Positions 33,732 through 42,709 of a stretch of DNA of 64,000 bases are shown here, piece after piece (within the stretch, counting starts at the first letter, position 1; every line of letters starts with the position of its first letter). The position numbers and the translations under genes were made by a program. Below the pieces are notes generated by a model. The model saw only the letters and a program-made list of their open reading frames with translations. It was not told the DNA's origin and made no database searches. Origin of the DNA: VXYL01 sp965208525 (GTDB lineage: Bacteria; Pseudomonadota; Gammaproteobacteria; Pseudomonadales; Azotimanducaceae); the NCBI GenBank assembly GCA_965208525.1, contig OZ242340.1:62001-126000 (forward strand), read 5' to 3'.

Positions 33732-34765
33732 TGGCTGTCGATGGAAATGCTCGGTGCGGGGGCTGCCTGGGCACTGGCGCGCCAAAGCGCGCTGGCGGCA
33801 CGGCGAGCGCAATCGATGTAGAGCGCGGTCACGCTGCCTTCCCGATCCGCAGCCACCGGCGGCGTGCCGCCGTCGGTCTGTTCGCGGATGGCGGGATCGA
33901 GTGGGAACGAGCCGAGCAGGCTCACGTCGTACTCCCGCGCCACGCTCTCACCGCCGCCGGCGCCAAACAGGTGGTGCGCCTTGCCGCAGCCGTCACATTC
34001 GAACCAGGCCATGTTCTCGACGATGCCGAGGATAGGGATGTCCACCTTGCGGAACATCTCGATGCCCTTGCGTGCGTCGAGCAAGGCCACTTCCTGTGGC
34101 GTGGTGACGATCACGGCACCGCCCACGGCGGCGGCTTGGGAAAGGGTGAGCTGGATGTCGCCGGTGCCGGGGGGCATGTCCACGATCAGGTAGTCGAGGT
34201 CGCCCCAGGACGTCTGCCCCATGAGCTGCTGCAAGGCACCGGACGCCATCGGCCCCCGCCATACCATGGGTGTGCGGTCGGTCACCATCATGCTCATGGA
34301 GATGGCCTCGATGCCGTGGGCGCGGATGGGCAGGAAGAACTTGCCGTCCTTCACCTCCGGCCGTCGTCCGTCGGCAACGCCGAGCATCAGACCTTGACTC
34401 GGGCCATAGATGTCGGCGTCAAGAATGCCCGCCTTGGCCCCGGCACGATCGAGAGCGAGCGCAAGATTCACCGCCGTGGTGGACTTGCCTACCCCGCCCT
34501 TGCCGGATGCCACGGCGATGAGGTTGGCAACCCCCTGCGTCTTGCTGGTGCGGGGCGGCGAGAACGCGAGTTCCAGCACCACCTCGTCGTCCAACCAACT
34601 GCCAAGCGCCTTGCTGTAACCGTCGGCGAGGTCGTCCACGGGATAGCCAAGCACCGCGTCCACGTGCCAACGCCCGTCGAGTCTCGCGGCCCGCCGCACC
34701 GCGCCGAGTTCGCCCCAAGGCACCCCGGCCACGGGGTCCACGAAACTGTCGAGAGGATTGGGCAT
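33728..34765 (-). CDS. mrp: Mrp/NBP35-family Fe-S cluster carrier ATPase
   Basis: A 345-residue P-loop protein that delivers Fe-S clusters. An N-terminal MIP18-like segment is followed by the deviant Walker A GKGGVGKST, the switch region DADIYGPSQG, DYLIVDMPPGTGD, and the cluster-binding CxxC in ECDGCGKAHHLFG. It sits directly upstream of dcd on the same strand with a 4-base overlap, a pairing found in some proteobacteria. Confidence 0.93.
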   Translation of the reverse strand: MPNPLDSFVDPVAGVPWGELGAVRRAARLDGRWHVDAVLGYPVDDLADGYSKALGSWLDDEVVLELAFSPPRTSKTQGVANLIAVASGKGGVGKSTTAVNLALALDRAGAKAGILDADIYGPSQGLMLGVADGRRPEVKDGKFFLPIRAHGIEAISMSMMVTDRTPMVWRGPMASGALQQLMGQTSWGDLDYLIVDMPPGTGDIQLTLSQAAAVGGAVIVTTPQEVALLDARKGIEMFRKVDIPILGIVENMAWFECDGCGKAHHLFGAGGGESVAREYDVSLLGSFPLDPAIREQTDGGTPPVAADREGSVTALYIDCARRAASALWRASAQAAPAPSISIDSQ

Positions 34766-34768
34766 CGG

Positions 34769-35770
34769 CTAGTCGGCAACGCGGATGATTCGAGTGCCGG
34801 TGTTGCCGCCGGCCAAGAGGTCAATGAAGGCGTTGGGAGCCTCTTCGAGCCCGTAGAACTCGTCCTGCAGGGGCCTCAGCTGGCCGGACTCCACCCACTC
34901 GCGCATTTGCGCCCTGCCTTCGTCATAGCGGCCCGCGTAGTCGAAGACGAGAAAGCCCTCCATGCGCACGCGGTTGTTGACGAGCAGGCCCGGGATGCCG
35001 CGTGGGCCGGGTGCTGGGTTACCCGTGTCGTATTGCGACACCACGCCGCAGCAGACGATGCGGCCGTGGGGCTTCATGCGACGCAGGGCGCCGCCCAGGA
35101 TCTCGCCGCCGGTGTTGTCGAAGTAGATGTCGATGCCGTCGCCACAAGCCTCGCGGAAGGAACCGCGAAAGTTGGCGTCGCGATAGTTGACGGCGGCATC
35201 GAAGCCGAGGTCCTCCGTGAGAAGGCGACATTTGTCGTCGCTTCCGGCCACGCCCACGACGCGGCAGCCAACGATCTTCGCCATTTGGCCGACGATGTGG
35301 CCGACGGAACCCGCCGCGGCAGACACCACCAGAGTCTGCCCCGCCTTCGGCTCGCCAAGGTCGAAGAGGCCATAGTAGGCGGTGAGCCCGTTCGTTCCGT
35401 ACACGCCGAGGTGGTGGGCGGGATCGCCACCACCTTCTACCCGGTTTACCGCCTTGGCGGCATGCACCGCGTAGTCCTGCCAACCGGAAGGACAGGTCAC
35501 GAGATCACCCACCGCAATGCCGTCGGCACGAGACACCTCGACCCGCGCCACCGCCGTGCCGTTCATCACCCGCCCGCTTTCCGGTGCTGCCGCGTAGCTC
35601 GCGCTGCCCTGCAGGCCGGCACGTTGACCGGCACCCACGGTGAGCGCCAAGGTGCGGCACAGGACCTCGCCAGCGCCGGCTTCGGGTACGTCGGTCGTGT
35701 CCATAGCGAAGTTCTCGGGCGCGAGCCGATCTTGTGGCAGCGACTCGATGAGGATGCGACGGTTGGGCAT
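34769..35770 (-). CDS. NADP-dependent zinc-free MDR oxidoreductase (alkenal reductase type)
   Basis: A 333-residue medium-chain reductase. The cofactor region is VVSAAAGSVGHIVGQMAKIVGCRVVGVAGSDDK, typical of the leukotriene B4 12-hydroxydehydrogenase/2-alkenal reductase group, and no structural-zinc cysteine cluster is present. FDNTGGEILGGAL and RIVCCGVVSQYD are also family features. It should reduce activated C=C bonds with NADPH. ATG 35770 has AAGGA seven bases upstream. Confidence 0.85.
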   Translation of the reverse strand: MPNRRILIESLPQDRLAPENFAMDTTDVPEAGAGEVLCRTLALTVGAGQRAGLQGSASYAAAPESGRVMNGTAVARVEVSRADGIAVGDLVTCPSGWQDYAVHAAKAVNRVEGGGDPAHHLGVYGTNGLTAYYGLFDLGEPKAGQTLVVSAAAGSVGHIVGQMAKIVGCRVVGVAGSDDKCRLLTEDLGFDAAVNYRDANFRGSFREACGDGIDIYFDNTGGEILGGALRRMKPHGRIVCCGVVSQYDTGNPAPGPRGIPGLLVNNRVRMEGFLVFDYAGRYDEGRAQMREWVESGQLRPLQDEFYGLEEAPNAFIDLLAGGNTGTRIIRVAD

Positions 35771-35881
35771 AGCGGTCCTTGTTGGGAAGCGAAGCGGCGA
35801 GCTTACCCTCAACTTCGCGCACGGGCCCGAAGGAGGGCGGACGCCCTCCACCGGAGTCACGTAAACGGTCGCAGTCGAATG

Positions 35882-36817
35882 TCAGCGGCTGTAGTCGCTG
35901 TCTCCGGGCTTGGCCTCCTTGCCTTCGGAACCGGCCAAGGCTCGGTTCTTGTGCTTGGTGACGTACTCCGCGCGAAAGTCGCCGAAGGGGCCGTCGCGCC
36001 ATTCCAAGGCGGCCTTTAGGCCCTCCTCGCGCACCCGGCGGCCGAACTCGCCGGCGGCGGGGCGGTGCTTGGACATCGCCTCCACGTCGGTGCCGGACAT
36101 GAGGCCCGTGCGCATGCCCATGATCTCGTACTGGCGATTGACGGCGCGCTTGTTGTAGTTGAGCTGGTCGTTGTCGATGTGGCCCATGCGGCGGGCGAAC
36201 TTCTCGACGAACTCATCCAAGTCTTCCTTCGGCAGGGCGTAGTTGGCCCAGCCGTATTGCGCCATCTCCTCGCCGCTGAACCAGTCGCCCGTGTAAGCGA
36301 ACTCGCGCGCCTTCACCGGCGGCAGGAACCACGGCGCCCACATCATGTCCATGGTGCCCATCGCACGCACCGGCGGATAGCCGATGCGAGCGTCGTCGGC
36401 GACGATGCGCAGATCGCACATGGAAGCGAGTTCGGTGCCGCCGGCCAGGCAATAGCCGTGGATTTGGCAAATGACGGGCTTGGCCAGTTCCCAGATCAGC
36501 CAATGCCCCATCAGGGCGTGGCGCGACCAGTCGTAGTGCTGTGGATGGGTGGAGCCGGTGTCCGGCATCCCGGAGCGATCGCTCACGTAATCGCTGGTCT
36601 CGTCTGGGTTCGGGGCGAGGTCGTAGCCGGCGGAGAAGGCGCGGCCGGCACCCTTCAAGATGATGACGCCGATGGCGGGATCGGACTCGGCCTGACGCAT
36701 ACAGTCATAGACCTCGCCCCGCAGGGCATGGCTCAAGGGATTGAGCTTCTCCGGTCGGTTGAGCGTGATGTAGGCGAGGCGGTCGTCGGTCTCGTAGATG
36801 ACGTTGTTGTAGGTCAC
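35882..36817 (-). CDS. Enoyl-CoA hydratase/isomerase (crotonase) family protein
   Basis: A 311-residue crotonase. The N-terminal ITLNRPEKLNPLS, first oxyanion-hole segment GAGRAFSAGYDL and second segment CLAGGTELASMCDLRI are clear. The hydratase glutamates are not obvious (IGYPPVRAMGTMDMMWAPWF in that region), so it may be a hydrolase or isomerase rather than a hydratase. A C-terminal extension with alternating charges (FRAEYVTKHKNRALAG) is longer than usual. It lies in a run of catabolic genes on the minus strand. Confidence 0.85.
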   Translation of the reverse strand: MTYNNVIYETDDRLAYITLNRPEKLNPLSHALRGEVYDCMRQAESDPAIGVIILKGAGRAFSAGYDLAPNPDETSDYVSDRSGMPDTGSTHPQHYDWSRHALMGHWLIWELAKPVICQIHGYCLAGGTELASMCDLRIVADDARIGYPPVRAMGTMDMMWAPWFLPPVKAREFAYTGDWFSGEEMAQYGWANYALPKEDLDEFVEKFARRMGHIDNDQLNYNKRAVNRQYEIMGMRTGLMSGTDVEAMSKHRPAAGEFGRRVREEGLKAALEWRDGPFGDFRAEYVTKHKNRALAGSEGKEAKPGDSDYSR

Positions 36818-36859
36818 GGTGTTCCTCCGGTTGGATTCTGGTTTAGGTCACGGGCCCTT

Positions 36860-36886
36860 GGAGGGAAGGTACTCTGCCCTCCCTCC
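36860..36886 (+). repeat. GGAGGG..CCCTCC hairpin
   Basis: GGAGGGAAGGTACTCTGCCCTCCCTCC in the gap between crotonase and amidohydrolase genes; an imperfect relative of the GGGAAGGCA hairpins. Confidence 0.45.
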
Positions 36887-36917
36887 AGACCGTTCGACGA
36901 CAAAGTTCGATCTGCTT

Positions 36918-38630
36918 CTAGCTGGCACCGGCGTAGGCGCGGCCCCGCAGCAAGCGTCCCGGCGCGGCGCCGGTGTGCTCGTTCCGCTTGAGCATGACTT
37001 CGCCGTTCACGACGGTGGCGAGGATGCCGTCCGCCGTCTGCTTGAGGCGCGTCGCACCAGCCGGCAGGTCATGCACCACCTCCGGCATGTTCGGAGCGAT
37101 GGTGTCTGGATCGAAGATGGTGACGTCGGCGGCGAAGCCAGGGCGCAGGAGGCCGCGATCGTTGAGGCCCCAGTGGCTCGCCGTGTCGAAGGTGACCATG
37201 CGCACCGCTTCCTCAAGGGAAAGCGCCTCGCGCTCGCGCACCCACTGGCTGAAGATGTTGGTCTGCAGCGAACTGTCCATGATCTGCGAGACGTGGGCGC
37301 CGGAGTCGGAGAAGGTCACCACCGAGCGGGGGTGCTTCATCATCTCGATCACGTCGGCGTCGTTCTCGTTGTTGATGGGCATTCGGAAGAGGGTCTTGAG
37401 ATCGCCTTCGACCGCAAGGTCCACAAATGCCTGCGCTGGGGAGACGCCGCGCTCGGCGGCGATGGCGGCGATGCTGCGATCCTTGCCGTCCGGGCGATCC
37501 ATGTGGAAGAACCAATCCCAGTCCGGCGGGTTCGCCGTCGCTCCGCGTGCCTTGTGGCGCTCGCTCGGGCGGCTGATGATGTCAACGAGCCTTGCGCGCA
37601 TGTCAGGGTCTTTGAGCTGCGCTCGCTGTTCCTCAATAGGCAGCTTTCTGAGTTCCCGCCACACCTCCCAACTGTCGAACGGCAGGTGCGCCTCGAACGA
37701 GAACAGCACATTCAGCGAGCGGGAATGCACCTGCGCGAACATGCGCCCGCCGGCTTCGGCCACCTCGTCGAGAAGCGCGAAGTAGCGGCGCCACACTTCG
37801 GGTGCCTTGCGGCTGGCAAACATGCCCCAGGTGATGGGCACGCCGGACTCCACGGCCAGCGCCTTGAGGCGGTCGTGATACTCGCGGATGCGTTCCGGAT
37901 CGCGGCCCACGGCTTCACCGGCGATCTCGAACATGCCAGCGCCGGTCTCCCCCACGGCATTGACGATGGCGCGCACTTCCTGCCAAGACGCCTGGCGGCT
38001 GGCCACCGGGCGGCGGTCGGAAGTCTCGTGATTGGGCGAGCGGGAGGTGGTGAAGCCCATCGCCCCGGCACGAACCGCATCCTGCGCGAGATTCGCCATG
38101 GTGCGGATTTCGTCCTCGGTCGCCTCCTCCTCGAAGGCGCGCTGCCCCATGACGTAGGTGCGTAGGGCCGAGTGGCCCATGTAGCCGGCGTAGTTGATGC
38201 CCTTCGGCAGCGCATCGAGCACGTCGAGATACTCGGGATAGGTCTCCCAGCGCCAGTTGATGCCGGCGAGCATGGCCTCGCGAGAGATGTCCTCGGCGCG
38301 TTCGAGGTTGCGGAACACGAGATCCGCTTCGGACTCGCGGCAGGGTGCCAGCGTGAAGCCGCAGTTCCCCATCACCACGCTGGTGACGCCGTGGTAGCAG
38401 GAGCAAGAGCCGATGGGGTCCCAGAACACCTGCGCGTCCATGTGGGTGTGGCCGTCCACGAATCCGGGCGAGATGATGTGCCCTTCGGCGTCGATGGTTT
38501 CCTTGGCGCCCTCGGCGGCACGACCGACGAAGGCGATCTTGCCGTCCCGCACGCCCACATCGGCGCGATAGCGCGGCGTTCCGGAACCATCGATGACGGT
38601 GCCGTTGCGTACCAACAGATCGAAAGCCAT
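36918..38630 (-). CDS. D-aminoacylase/N-acyl-D-amino-acid deacylase-type amidohydrolase
   Basis: A 570-residue metal-dependent amidohydrolase. The HxH metal site is HTHMD at 61-65, GNCGFTLAPCR near 89 carries the Cys bridging ligand of the D-aminoacylase group, and the HS of QVHSRSLN and SDSGAHVSQIMD supply further ligands. The composite beta-domain at both ends (LLVRNGTVIDGSGTPR and ATVVNGEVMLKRNEHTG) is typical. Family members hydrolyse N-acyl-D-amino acids, but many marine and soil paralogs are uncharacterised. ATG 38630 has GGGGAAGGGG upstream. Confidence 0.85.
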   Translation of the reverse strand: MAFDLLVRNGTVIDGSGTPRYRADVGVRDGKIAFVGRAAEGAKETIDAEGHIISPGFVDGHTHMDAQVFWDPIGSCSCYHGVTSVVMGNCGFTLAPCRESEADLVFRNLERAEDISREAMLAGINWRWETYPEYLDVLDALPKGINYAGYMGHSALRTYVMGQRAFEEEATEDEIRTMANLAQDAVRAGAMGFTTSRSPNHETSDRRPVASRQASWQEVRAIVNAVGETGAGMFEIAGEAVGRDPERIREYHDRLKALAVESGVPITWGMFASRKAPEVWRRYFALLDEVAEAGGRMFAQVHSRSLNVLFSFEAHLPFDSWEVWRELRKLPIEEQRAQLKDPDMRARLVDIISRPSERHKARGATANPPDWDWFFHMDRPDGKDRSIAAIAAERGVSPAQAFVDLAVEGDLKTLFRMPINNENDADVIEMMKHPRSVVTFSDSGAHVSQIMDSSLQTNIFSQWVREREALSLEEAVRMVTFDTASHWGLNDRGLLRPGFAADVTIFDPDTIAPNMPEVVHDLPAGATRLKQTADGILATVVNGEVMLKRNEHTGAAPGRLLRGRAYAGAS

Positions 38631-38760
38631 GCCCCTTCCCCGCTTGCTTGAATGCAAGTGACGAAACATACCACCAATCGGGTTCGGAGCTTCGAGGGTT
38701 GGCAGTCCGTGGGCGAGGGCACCATGCCTTCGCCCCTAGGAGGGTTGCCCTACGGCATGG

Positions 38761-39528
38761 TCAGTTCGAACCGTCCATCGGTCCGTCGTAGTACAGGTTC
38801 GTGATCATCGGCTGCGCAAACGTCATCTCGCCAAAGTAGCCGGGGTGCCAGTACACGGCATACCTTCGCTCGTCTTCGAAGCCGCATCGAATCTTGCTGA
38901 TGTGGGTCCCGGCCATCTTGCCACGCCGACAGTCGACACCCGTGGCATCGGCACCGTATGCCCGGACGTACCCATCGACGATGGACGCCAGTTTCGGATG
39001 TAGCTGCGCCGGCACATGGGAGTGCAGTTCGTTGAAGCGGTTGCGGATGGACGGCATGGTCGTCCCGGACGCCGCCACGCCCAGCCATCCCATGCCGTCG
39101 CCGACGTTCTGGTCGATGTCGTCAAGGCCCAGCACGAGAATCTCGCCGAGGCGTGCCTGCGCCATCTTGAAGCCCCGCTTCGCCGCGGCGCGCAGGTACG
39201 GCACGGCCTCGCCGTAACGATGCTGGAGATAGAGCTGCCGGCCGCGTTCGTTGGCACGGTGCGTGTCTTCGATGATCCTCGCCTGGTCCTCTTCCGTCTC
39301 AATGCGCGGTTCCTCGAACACGGTCACCGTCTCGTCCGCAGGCGGCAAGGCGCCAAGGCGATCTTGCGTCTGTGCGAGGTGCGAAAGGGTCAGGTGGCGA
39401 AGTTCCATCTCAACGCCGGTTGCAGCCTCACCCTGTGCGGCATCGGCGAAGGCCACGGGCGTCGCACAGGTGACGAGCATGGCCCCGACGAAGCCCGTAA
39501 CGCGCATCAATTCGGAACGTGGCGTCAT
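38761..39528 (-). CDS. Secreted Sel1/TPR-like repeat protein
   Basis: A 255-residue exported protein. Signal peptide MTPRSELMRVTGFVGAMLVTCATPVAFA, then one or two Sel1-like helical repeats (YGEAVPYLRAAAKRGFKMAQARLGEIL, VGDGMGWLGVAASGTTMPS). The C-terminal part has two Cys (VDCRRGK, IRCGFED) that may pair. GGAGAAG precedes ATG 39528. It resembles the protein at 49670-50257 in layout (single repeat, then a C-terminal Cys pair), so both may be a lineage-specific periplasmic family. Confidence 0.65.
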   Translation of the reverse strand: MTPRSELMRVTGFVGAMLVTCATPVAFADAAQGEAATGVEMELRHLTLSHLAQTQDRLGALPPADETVTVFEEPRIETEEDQARIIEDTHRANERGRQLYLQHRYGEAVPYLRAAAKRGFKMAQARLGEILVLGLDDIDQNVGDGMGWLGVAASGTTMPSIRNRFNELHSHVPAQLHPKLASIVDGYVRAYGADATGVDCRRGKMAGTHISKIRCGFEDERRYAVYWHPGYFGEMTFAQPMITNLYYDGPMDGSN

Positions 39529-39603
39529 CGTTTCTTCTCCAAGGCGGTTGCGACAAACACGCCGCTGCAAACTACCACAATGTAAGGTCGGACGAGGTCT
39601 TCC

Positions 39604-40014
39604 TCAGCCAGGATTGCGGTCGAACTTCGGCACTTCGGAGGAGGTTTCGGCCCAAGGCTGGCCGCTCGCCGTCCAAATGTGGACCGCCGGTTTCAACCAG
39701 GCGGGATCATCCAGCGTCGCCGCCTTGAGAACGGTCATGGCGGCGTTGGCGGAGAGTTCGGAGAGGATGGGCGAGCCGCAGGTGGGGCAGAACTTGCGGG
39801 TTACCTGATTGCCACTGTCGGTGTCGACGGTGAAGCCATTGAGTTCACCCGAGAGGCTCAGTGCGTCCGTGGGCACGCCGACGATGGTGGAATACGCGCC
39901 GCCAGATGCGTATTGGCAATCGCGGCAATGGCAGTGCCCGACGAACATCGGCTCCGCCGAGCACTCGTAGCGCACCTTCCCGCACCGGCAGCCGCCATTG
40001 AACTGATCCGCCAT
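39604..40014 (-). CDS. GFA (CENP-V/Gfa) family zinc protein
   Basis: A 136-residue Gfa-fold protein. Cysteines C9, C11 (GGCRCG), C28, C30, C33 (GHCHCRDC) and a CPTCG pair around residue 76 provide the two zinc sites. Named for glutathione-dependent formaldehyde activation, but most members have no proven activity. It is next to the acyl-CoA dehydrogenase pair on the same strand. Confidence 0.85.
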   Translation of the reverse strand: MADQFNGGCRCGKVRYECSAEPMFVGHCHCRDCQYASGGAYSTIVGVPTDALSLSGELNGFTVDTDSGNQVTRKFCPTCGSPILSELSANAAMTVLKAATLDDPAWLKPAVHIWTASGQPWAETSSEVPKFDRNPG

Positions 40015-40056
40015 CTGGACCCCCTACGCGCCGCACGCCGCGGCAGTTTCCCCGCT

Positions 40057-41265
40057 TCAGTTCGCCCCGGTCGGCACCTCGTTGAACGGGATGCCCTTGT
40101 CCAAGCGCACGTCCTGAGGCATGCCGAGGACGCGTTCGGCCAAGATGTTGAGCATGATTTCGTCGCTGCCGCCGGCTATTCGGCCGCCGGGGGAGCCCAT
40201 GTAGGCGTTTTGGAAGAGGCCGTGGCGTTCGGCGTACTCCGGATCGGTGACTGCGCCGGAAAGCTCCATGAGGTCCATGGCGAACGAGGTCATGTCTTGG
40301 GTCTTCGATGCCCCCACCAGCTTGCCGATGGAGTTCTCCGGACCCGGAATATCGCCGCGGGAGAGTGCGGACATGGAGCGGTAGCCGGTGAAGCGCAGGC
40401 CCGCCTCCTGGGCATACCAAGTCGCGAGCTTCGAGCGCACGTTGCGGTCGCGGATGGCGGGCTCGCCGTCCACTTCGAGGCGTTTGGCAAGATCGAACAC
40501 CTGCCGGAAGCCGACTCCACCGCCGCCGCCGATGGCGAAGCGCTCGTTCATCAGCGTGGTAATGGCCACCTGCCAGCCCTGGCCCACTTCGCCCAAGCGC
40601 TGATCGTCCGGGATGCGCACGTCGTTGAAGTAGACCTCGTTGAAGTTGGCACCGCCGGAAATCTGCTTGATCGGGCGGATGTCGACGCCGGGCGACTTCA
40701 TGTCGAGGAAAAAGTAGGAAAGGCCCTTGTGCTTCGGCACGGTGGGGTCGGTTCGCACCACGAGGATGCCGTAATCGCTGTAGTGGGCACCGGACGTCCA
40801 GATCTTCTGGCCGTTGATGACCCACTCATCGCCATCCTTCTCGGCGCGCGTACGCAGGGCCGCGAGGTCGGAGCCTCCGGCCGGCTCGCTGAAGAGCTGG
40901 CACCAGATGTGCTCGCCGGAAGCGAGTGGCGGCAGGTGCTTGCGTTTGTGCTCCTCCCGCGCCCACGCCATCATGGTCGGCGCGGCCATGCCCTGGCCGA
41001 TGCCGAAGACGCCACCCGGAACGGAGAACTTCGCCTCCTCCTGATTCCAGATCACCTGCTCGATGGCGGATGCCCCGCGCCCGCCGTATTCCTCAGGCCA
41101 GCGGATGCAGGCCCAGCCGGCGTCGTACTTGCGCTTCTGCCAGAGCTTGGAAGCGGCGATCTCGTCGAGGCCGGAAAGCTCCTCGCGGCTCGGCACGTTG
41201 GCTGCGAGCCAGGTGCGTGCCTCCTCGCGGAACGCGGCCTCTTCGGGGGTGTCGTTGAAATCCAT
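40057..41265 (-). CDS. Acyl-CoA dehydrogenase, first of an adjacent pair
   Basis: A 402-residue FAD enzyme oxidising acyl-CoA thioesters. It has CQLFSEPAGGSDLAALRT (substrate/FAD loop), WVINGQKIWTSGAHYSDYG and, near the end, GGRIAGGSDEIMLNILAERVLGMP. Glutamate at the classical MCAD base position is absent (Gly there), as in the helix-G-base group. Followed by a second, shorter ACAD gene on its 5' side with a 36-base gap, an arrangement known for heterotetrameric ACADs acting on steroid side chains. Confidence 0.88.
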   Translation of the reverse strand: MDFNDTPEEAAFREEARTWLAANVPSREELSGLDEIAASKLWQKRKYDAGWACIRWPEEYGGRGASAIEQVIWNQEEAKFSVPGGVFGIGQGMAAPTMMAWAREEHKRKHLPPLASGEHIWCQLFSEPAGGSDLAALRTRAEKDGDEWVINGQKIWTSGAHYSDYGILVVRTDPTVPKHKGLSYFFLDMKSPGVDIRPIKQISGGANFNEVYFNDVRIPDDQRLGEVGQGWQVAITTLMNERFAIGGGGGVGFRQVFDLAKRLEVDGEPAIRDRNVRSKLATWYAQEAGLRFTGYRSMSALSRGDIPGPENSIGKLVGASKTQDMTSFAMDLMELSGAVTDPEYAERHGLFQNAYMGSPGGRIAGGSDEIMLNILAERVLGMPQDVRLDKGIPFNEVPTGAN

Positions 41266-41301
41266 GTTCGTGTGTCCTCTTTCTTGGCGCTTCGCTTTTC
41301 G

Positions 41302-42420
41302 TCAGGCGACCGCGGGTTCAGCGGCTTCCACCGCGGCGATCAAGCGGTCTTGCCATGTCGCCTCGCTGCCGATGTTGACGCTCAGGAGCTTGGCGCGGCG
41401 ATAGTGGAACTGGCAGTCGAACTCCCAGGTGAAGCCCATGCCGCCGTGGGTTTGGATGTTCTCCTTGGAGGCGAAGTAATACGCCTGGCAGGCGCTCACT
41501 CTCGCCGTGGCCGCTGCCAACGGTAGCTCGGCGGCGTCGGTGGAAAGGGCCCATGCACCGTAGTAGCAGTTCGAACGCGCCAGCGTGTTCTTCACATAGA
41601 CGTTGGCGAGCTTGTGCTTGATGGCCTGATAGCCGGCGATGGGGCGACCGAAGGCGTAGCGGCCCATGGCGTATTCGCGCGCCATTTCGAGCGCAGCCTG
41701 GGCACCGCCCACCTGTTCCCAGGCGAACAGCACGGCCGCGCGGTCGAACAGGCGCTGGGTCTGTTGCCAGCCTTCGCCGGCGGGACCCAAGGGCTCTGCT
41801 TCGGTGTCCGCGAGTTCAAGCCGGGCGTGGGAGCGGGTGGGGTCGAGGGTCGACAGCGGCTGTCGTTCGACGCCATCGAGTTCCACGAGATGCAATGCCG
41901 CGCCGTCGCCTTCGTCGCAAGCCGCCACGACCACGGCGAAGTCGGCCACGTCGCCATCCGCCACCGGCATCTTCGCGCCGCTGAGGCGACCGTTCGCGGC
42001 GCGGGTTTCAAGGGTGCCCGGACGAGGCTGCCCAGCACGCTCGCCCAAGGCGAAGGTGCCGATGGCGTCGCCGGTGGCCAGCTTCGGCAGCCAGCGTTCC
42101 TTCTGGGCATCGCTGCCAGCGGCAAGAAGCGCTTCGGTGGCGAGATACACCGAAGACGAAAATGGAATCGGCGCCACGGCCCTGCCGAGTTCCTCGGCAA
42201 TCACGCACAGCTCAAGATAGGAGAGCCCCAAGCCGCCAAACCGTTCCGGGATGACCGTGGCCGTCCAGCCCATCTCGGCCACCTTCTGCCAAAGCTCGGC
42301 GTCATAGGACTCATCGCCGTCGAGAATGGCGCGAACGGCGCTCGGCGGGCAGTTGTCACGCAGAAAAGCCTGCGCCTGATCGCGCAAGAGGTTCTGTTCA
42401 TCGGAGAATTCAAAGTTCAC
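41302..42420 (-). CDS. Acyl-CoA dehydrogenase, second of an adjacent pair
   Basis: A 372-residue ACAD with EEFGG-like PERFGGLGLSYLELCVIAEELG, a degraded substrate loop (ALGERAGQPRPG in place of the T-E-P-xx-GSD motif) and the C-terminal QTHGGMGFTWEFDCQFHYRRAKLL. The classical base Glu position reads Ile in SVNIGSEATW. It may be the partner subunit of the preceding ACAD. GTG 42420 is the start giving the normal N-terminus (NFEFSDEQNLLRDQ). Confidence 0.85.
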   Translation of the reverse strand: MNFEFSDEQNLLRDQAQAFLRDNCPPSAVRAILDGDESYDAELWQKVAEMGWTATVIPERFGGLGLSYLELCVIAEELGRAVAPIPFSSSVYLATEALLAAGSDAQKERWLPKLATGDAIGTFALGERAGQPRPGTLETRAANGRLSGAKMPVADGDVADFAVVVAACDEGDGAALHLVELDGVERQPLSTLDPTRSHARLELADTEAEPLGPAGEGWQQTQRLFDRAAVLFAWEQVGGAQAALEMAREYAMGRYAFGRPIAGYQAIKHKLANVYVKNTLARSNCYYGAWALSTDAAELPLAAATARVSACQAYYFASKENIQTHGGMGFTWEFDCQFHYRRAKLLSVNIGSEATWQDRLIAAVEAAEPAVA

Positions 42421-42599
42421 GGATTGTTGCCTTTCGGTGGCCTGCCGGAATTGTAACCCGCCGTCTTGCGCCACCACTCCCTCCGCGAAAAACGCGAGGA
42501 CGCCTTTCTGGGAGGGGAAGGGCATCCACGGTGTTCCGAGGCAGTGCAGGCGTCCAAGGCGGTGATCGGATGGGCATCCCTGCTAGCGCCGCCAAGCCC

Positions 42600-42638
42600 C
42601 TCGCTGGCGCTCGGCACCTGGCCCCAGCCCCCACCTAC
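42600..42638 (-). repeat. Dispersed repeat with GGGCTGGGGCCAG core, copy 2
   Basis: Reverse-strand counterpart of 4738-4774, in the gap between the divergent ACAD and nadE genes. Confidence 0.5.
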
Positions 42639-42642
42639 CTAT

Positions 42643-42694
42643 GAGCTTGCGCCGTAGAATGACGCTGTCGCGCCATTTTCTACGGCGCAAGCTC
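42643..42694. repeat. 17-bp perfect inverted repeat upstream of nadE
   Basis: GAGCTTGCGCCGTAGAA (42643-42659) and its exact complement (42678-42694) with an 18-base loop, ending 15 bases before the nadE ATG. A transcript would form a strong hairpin close to the ribosome site. A diverged relative (TAGGAG..GCGCCG / CGGCGC..CTCCTA) is at 45757-45793. Confidence 0.75.
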
Positions 42695-42709
42695 CTAGGC
42701 TCTCCTCGC

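Noticed and set aside
33731..36019. 762-residue forward frame opposite mrp, the reductase and a crotonase
   Set aside because: Crosses three well-supported reverse genes and shows no motif.
42641..42709. Earlier nadE start at 42641
   Set aside because: That segment encodes the hairpin repeat; MDFSEF at 42710 gives the normal NadE N-terminus.
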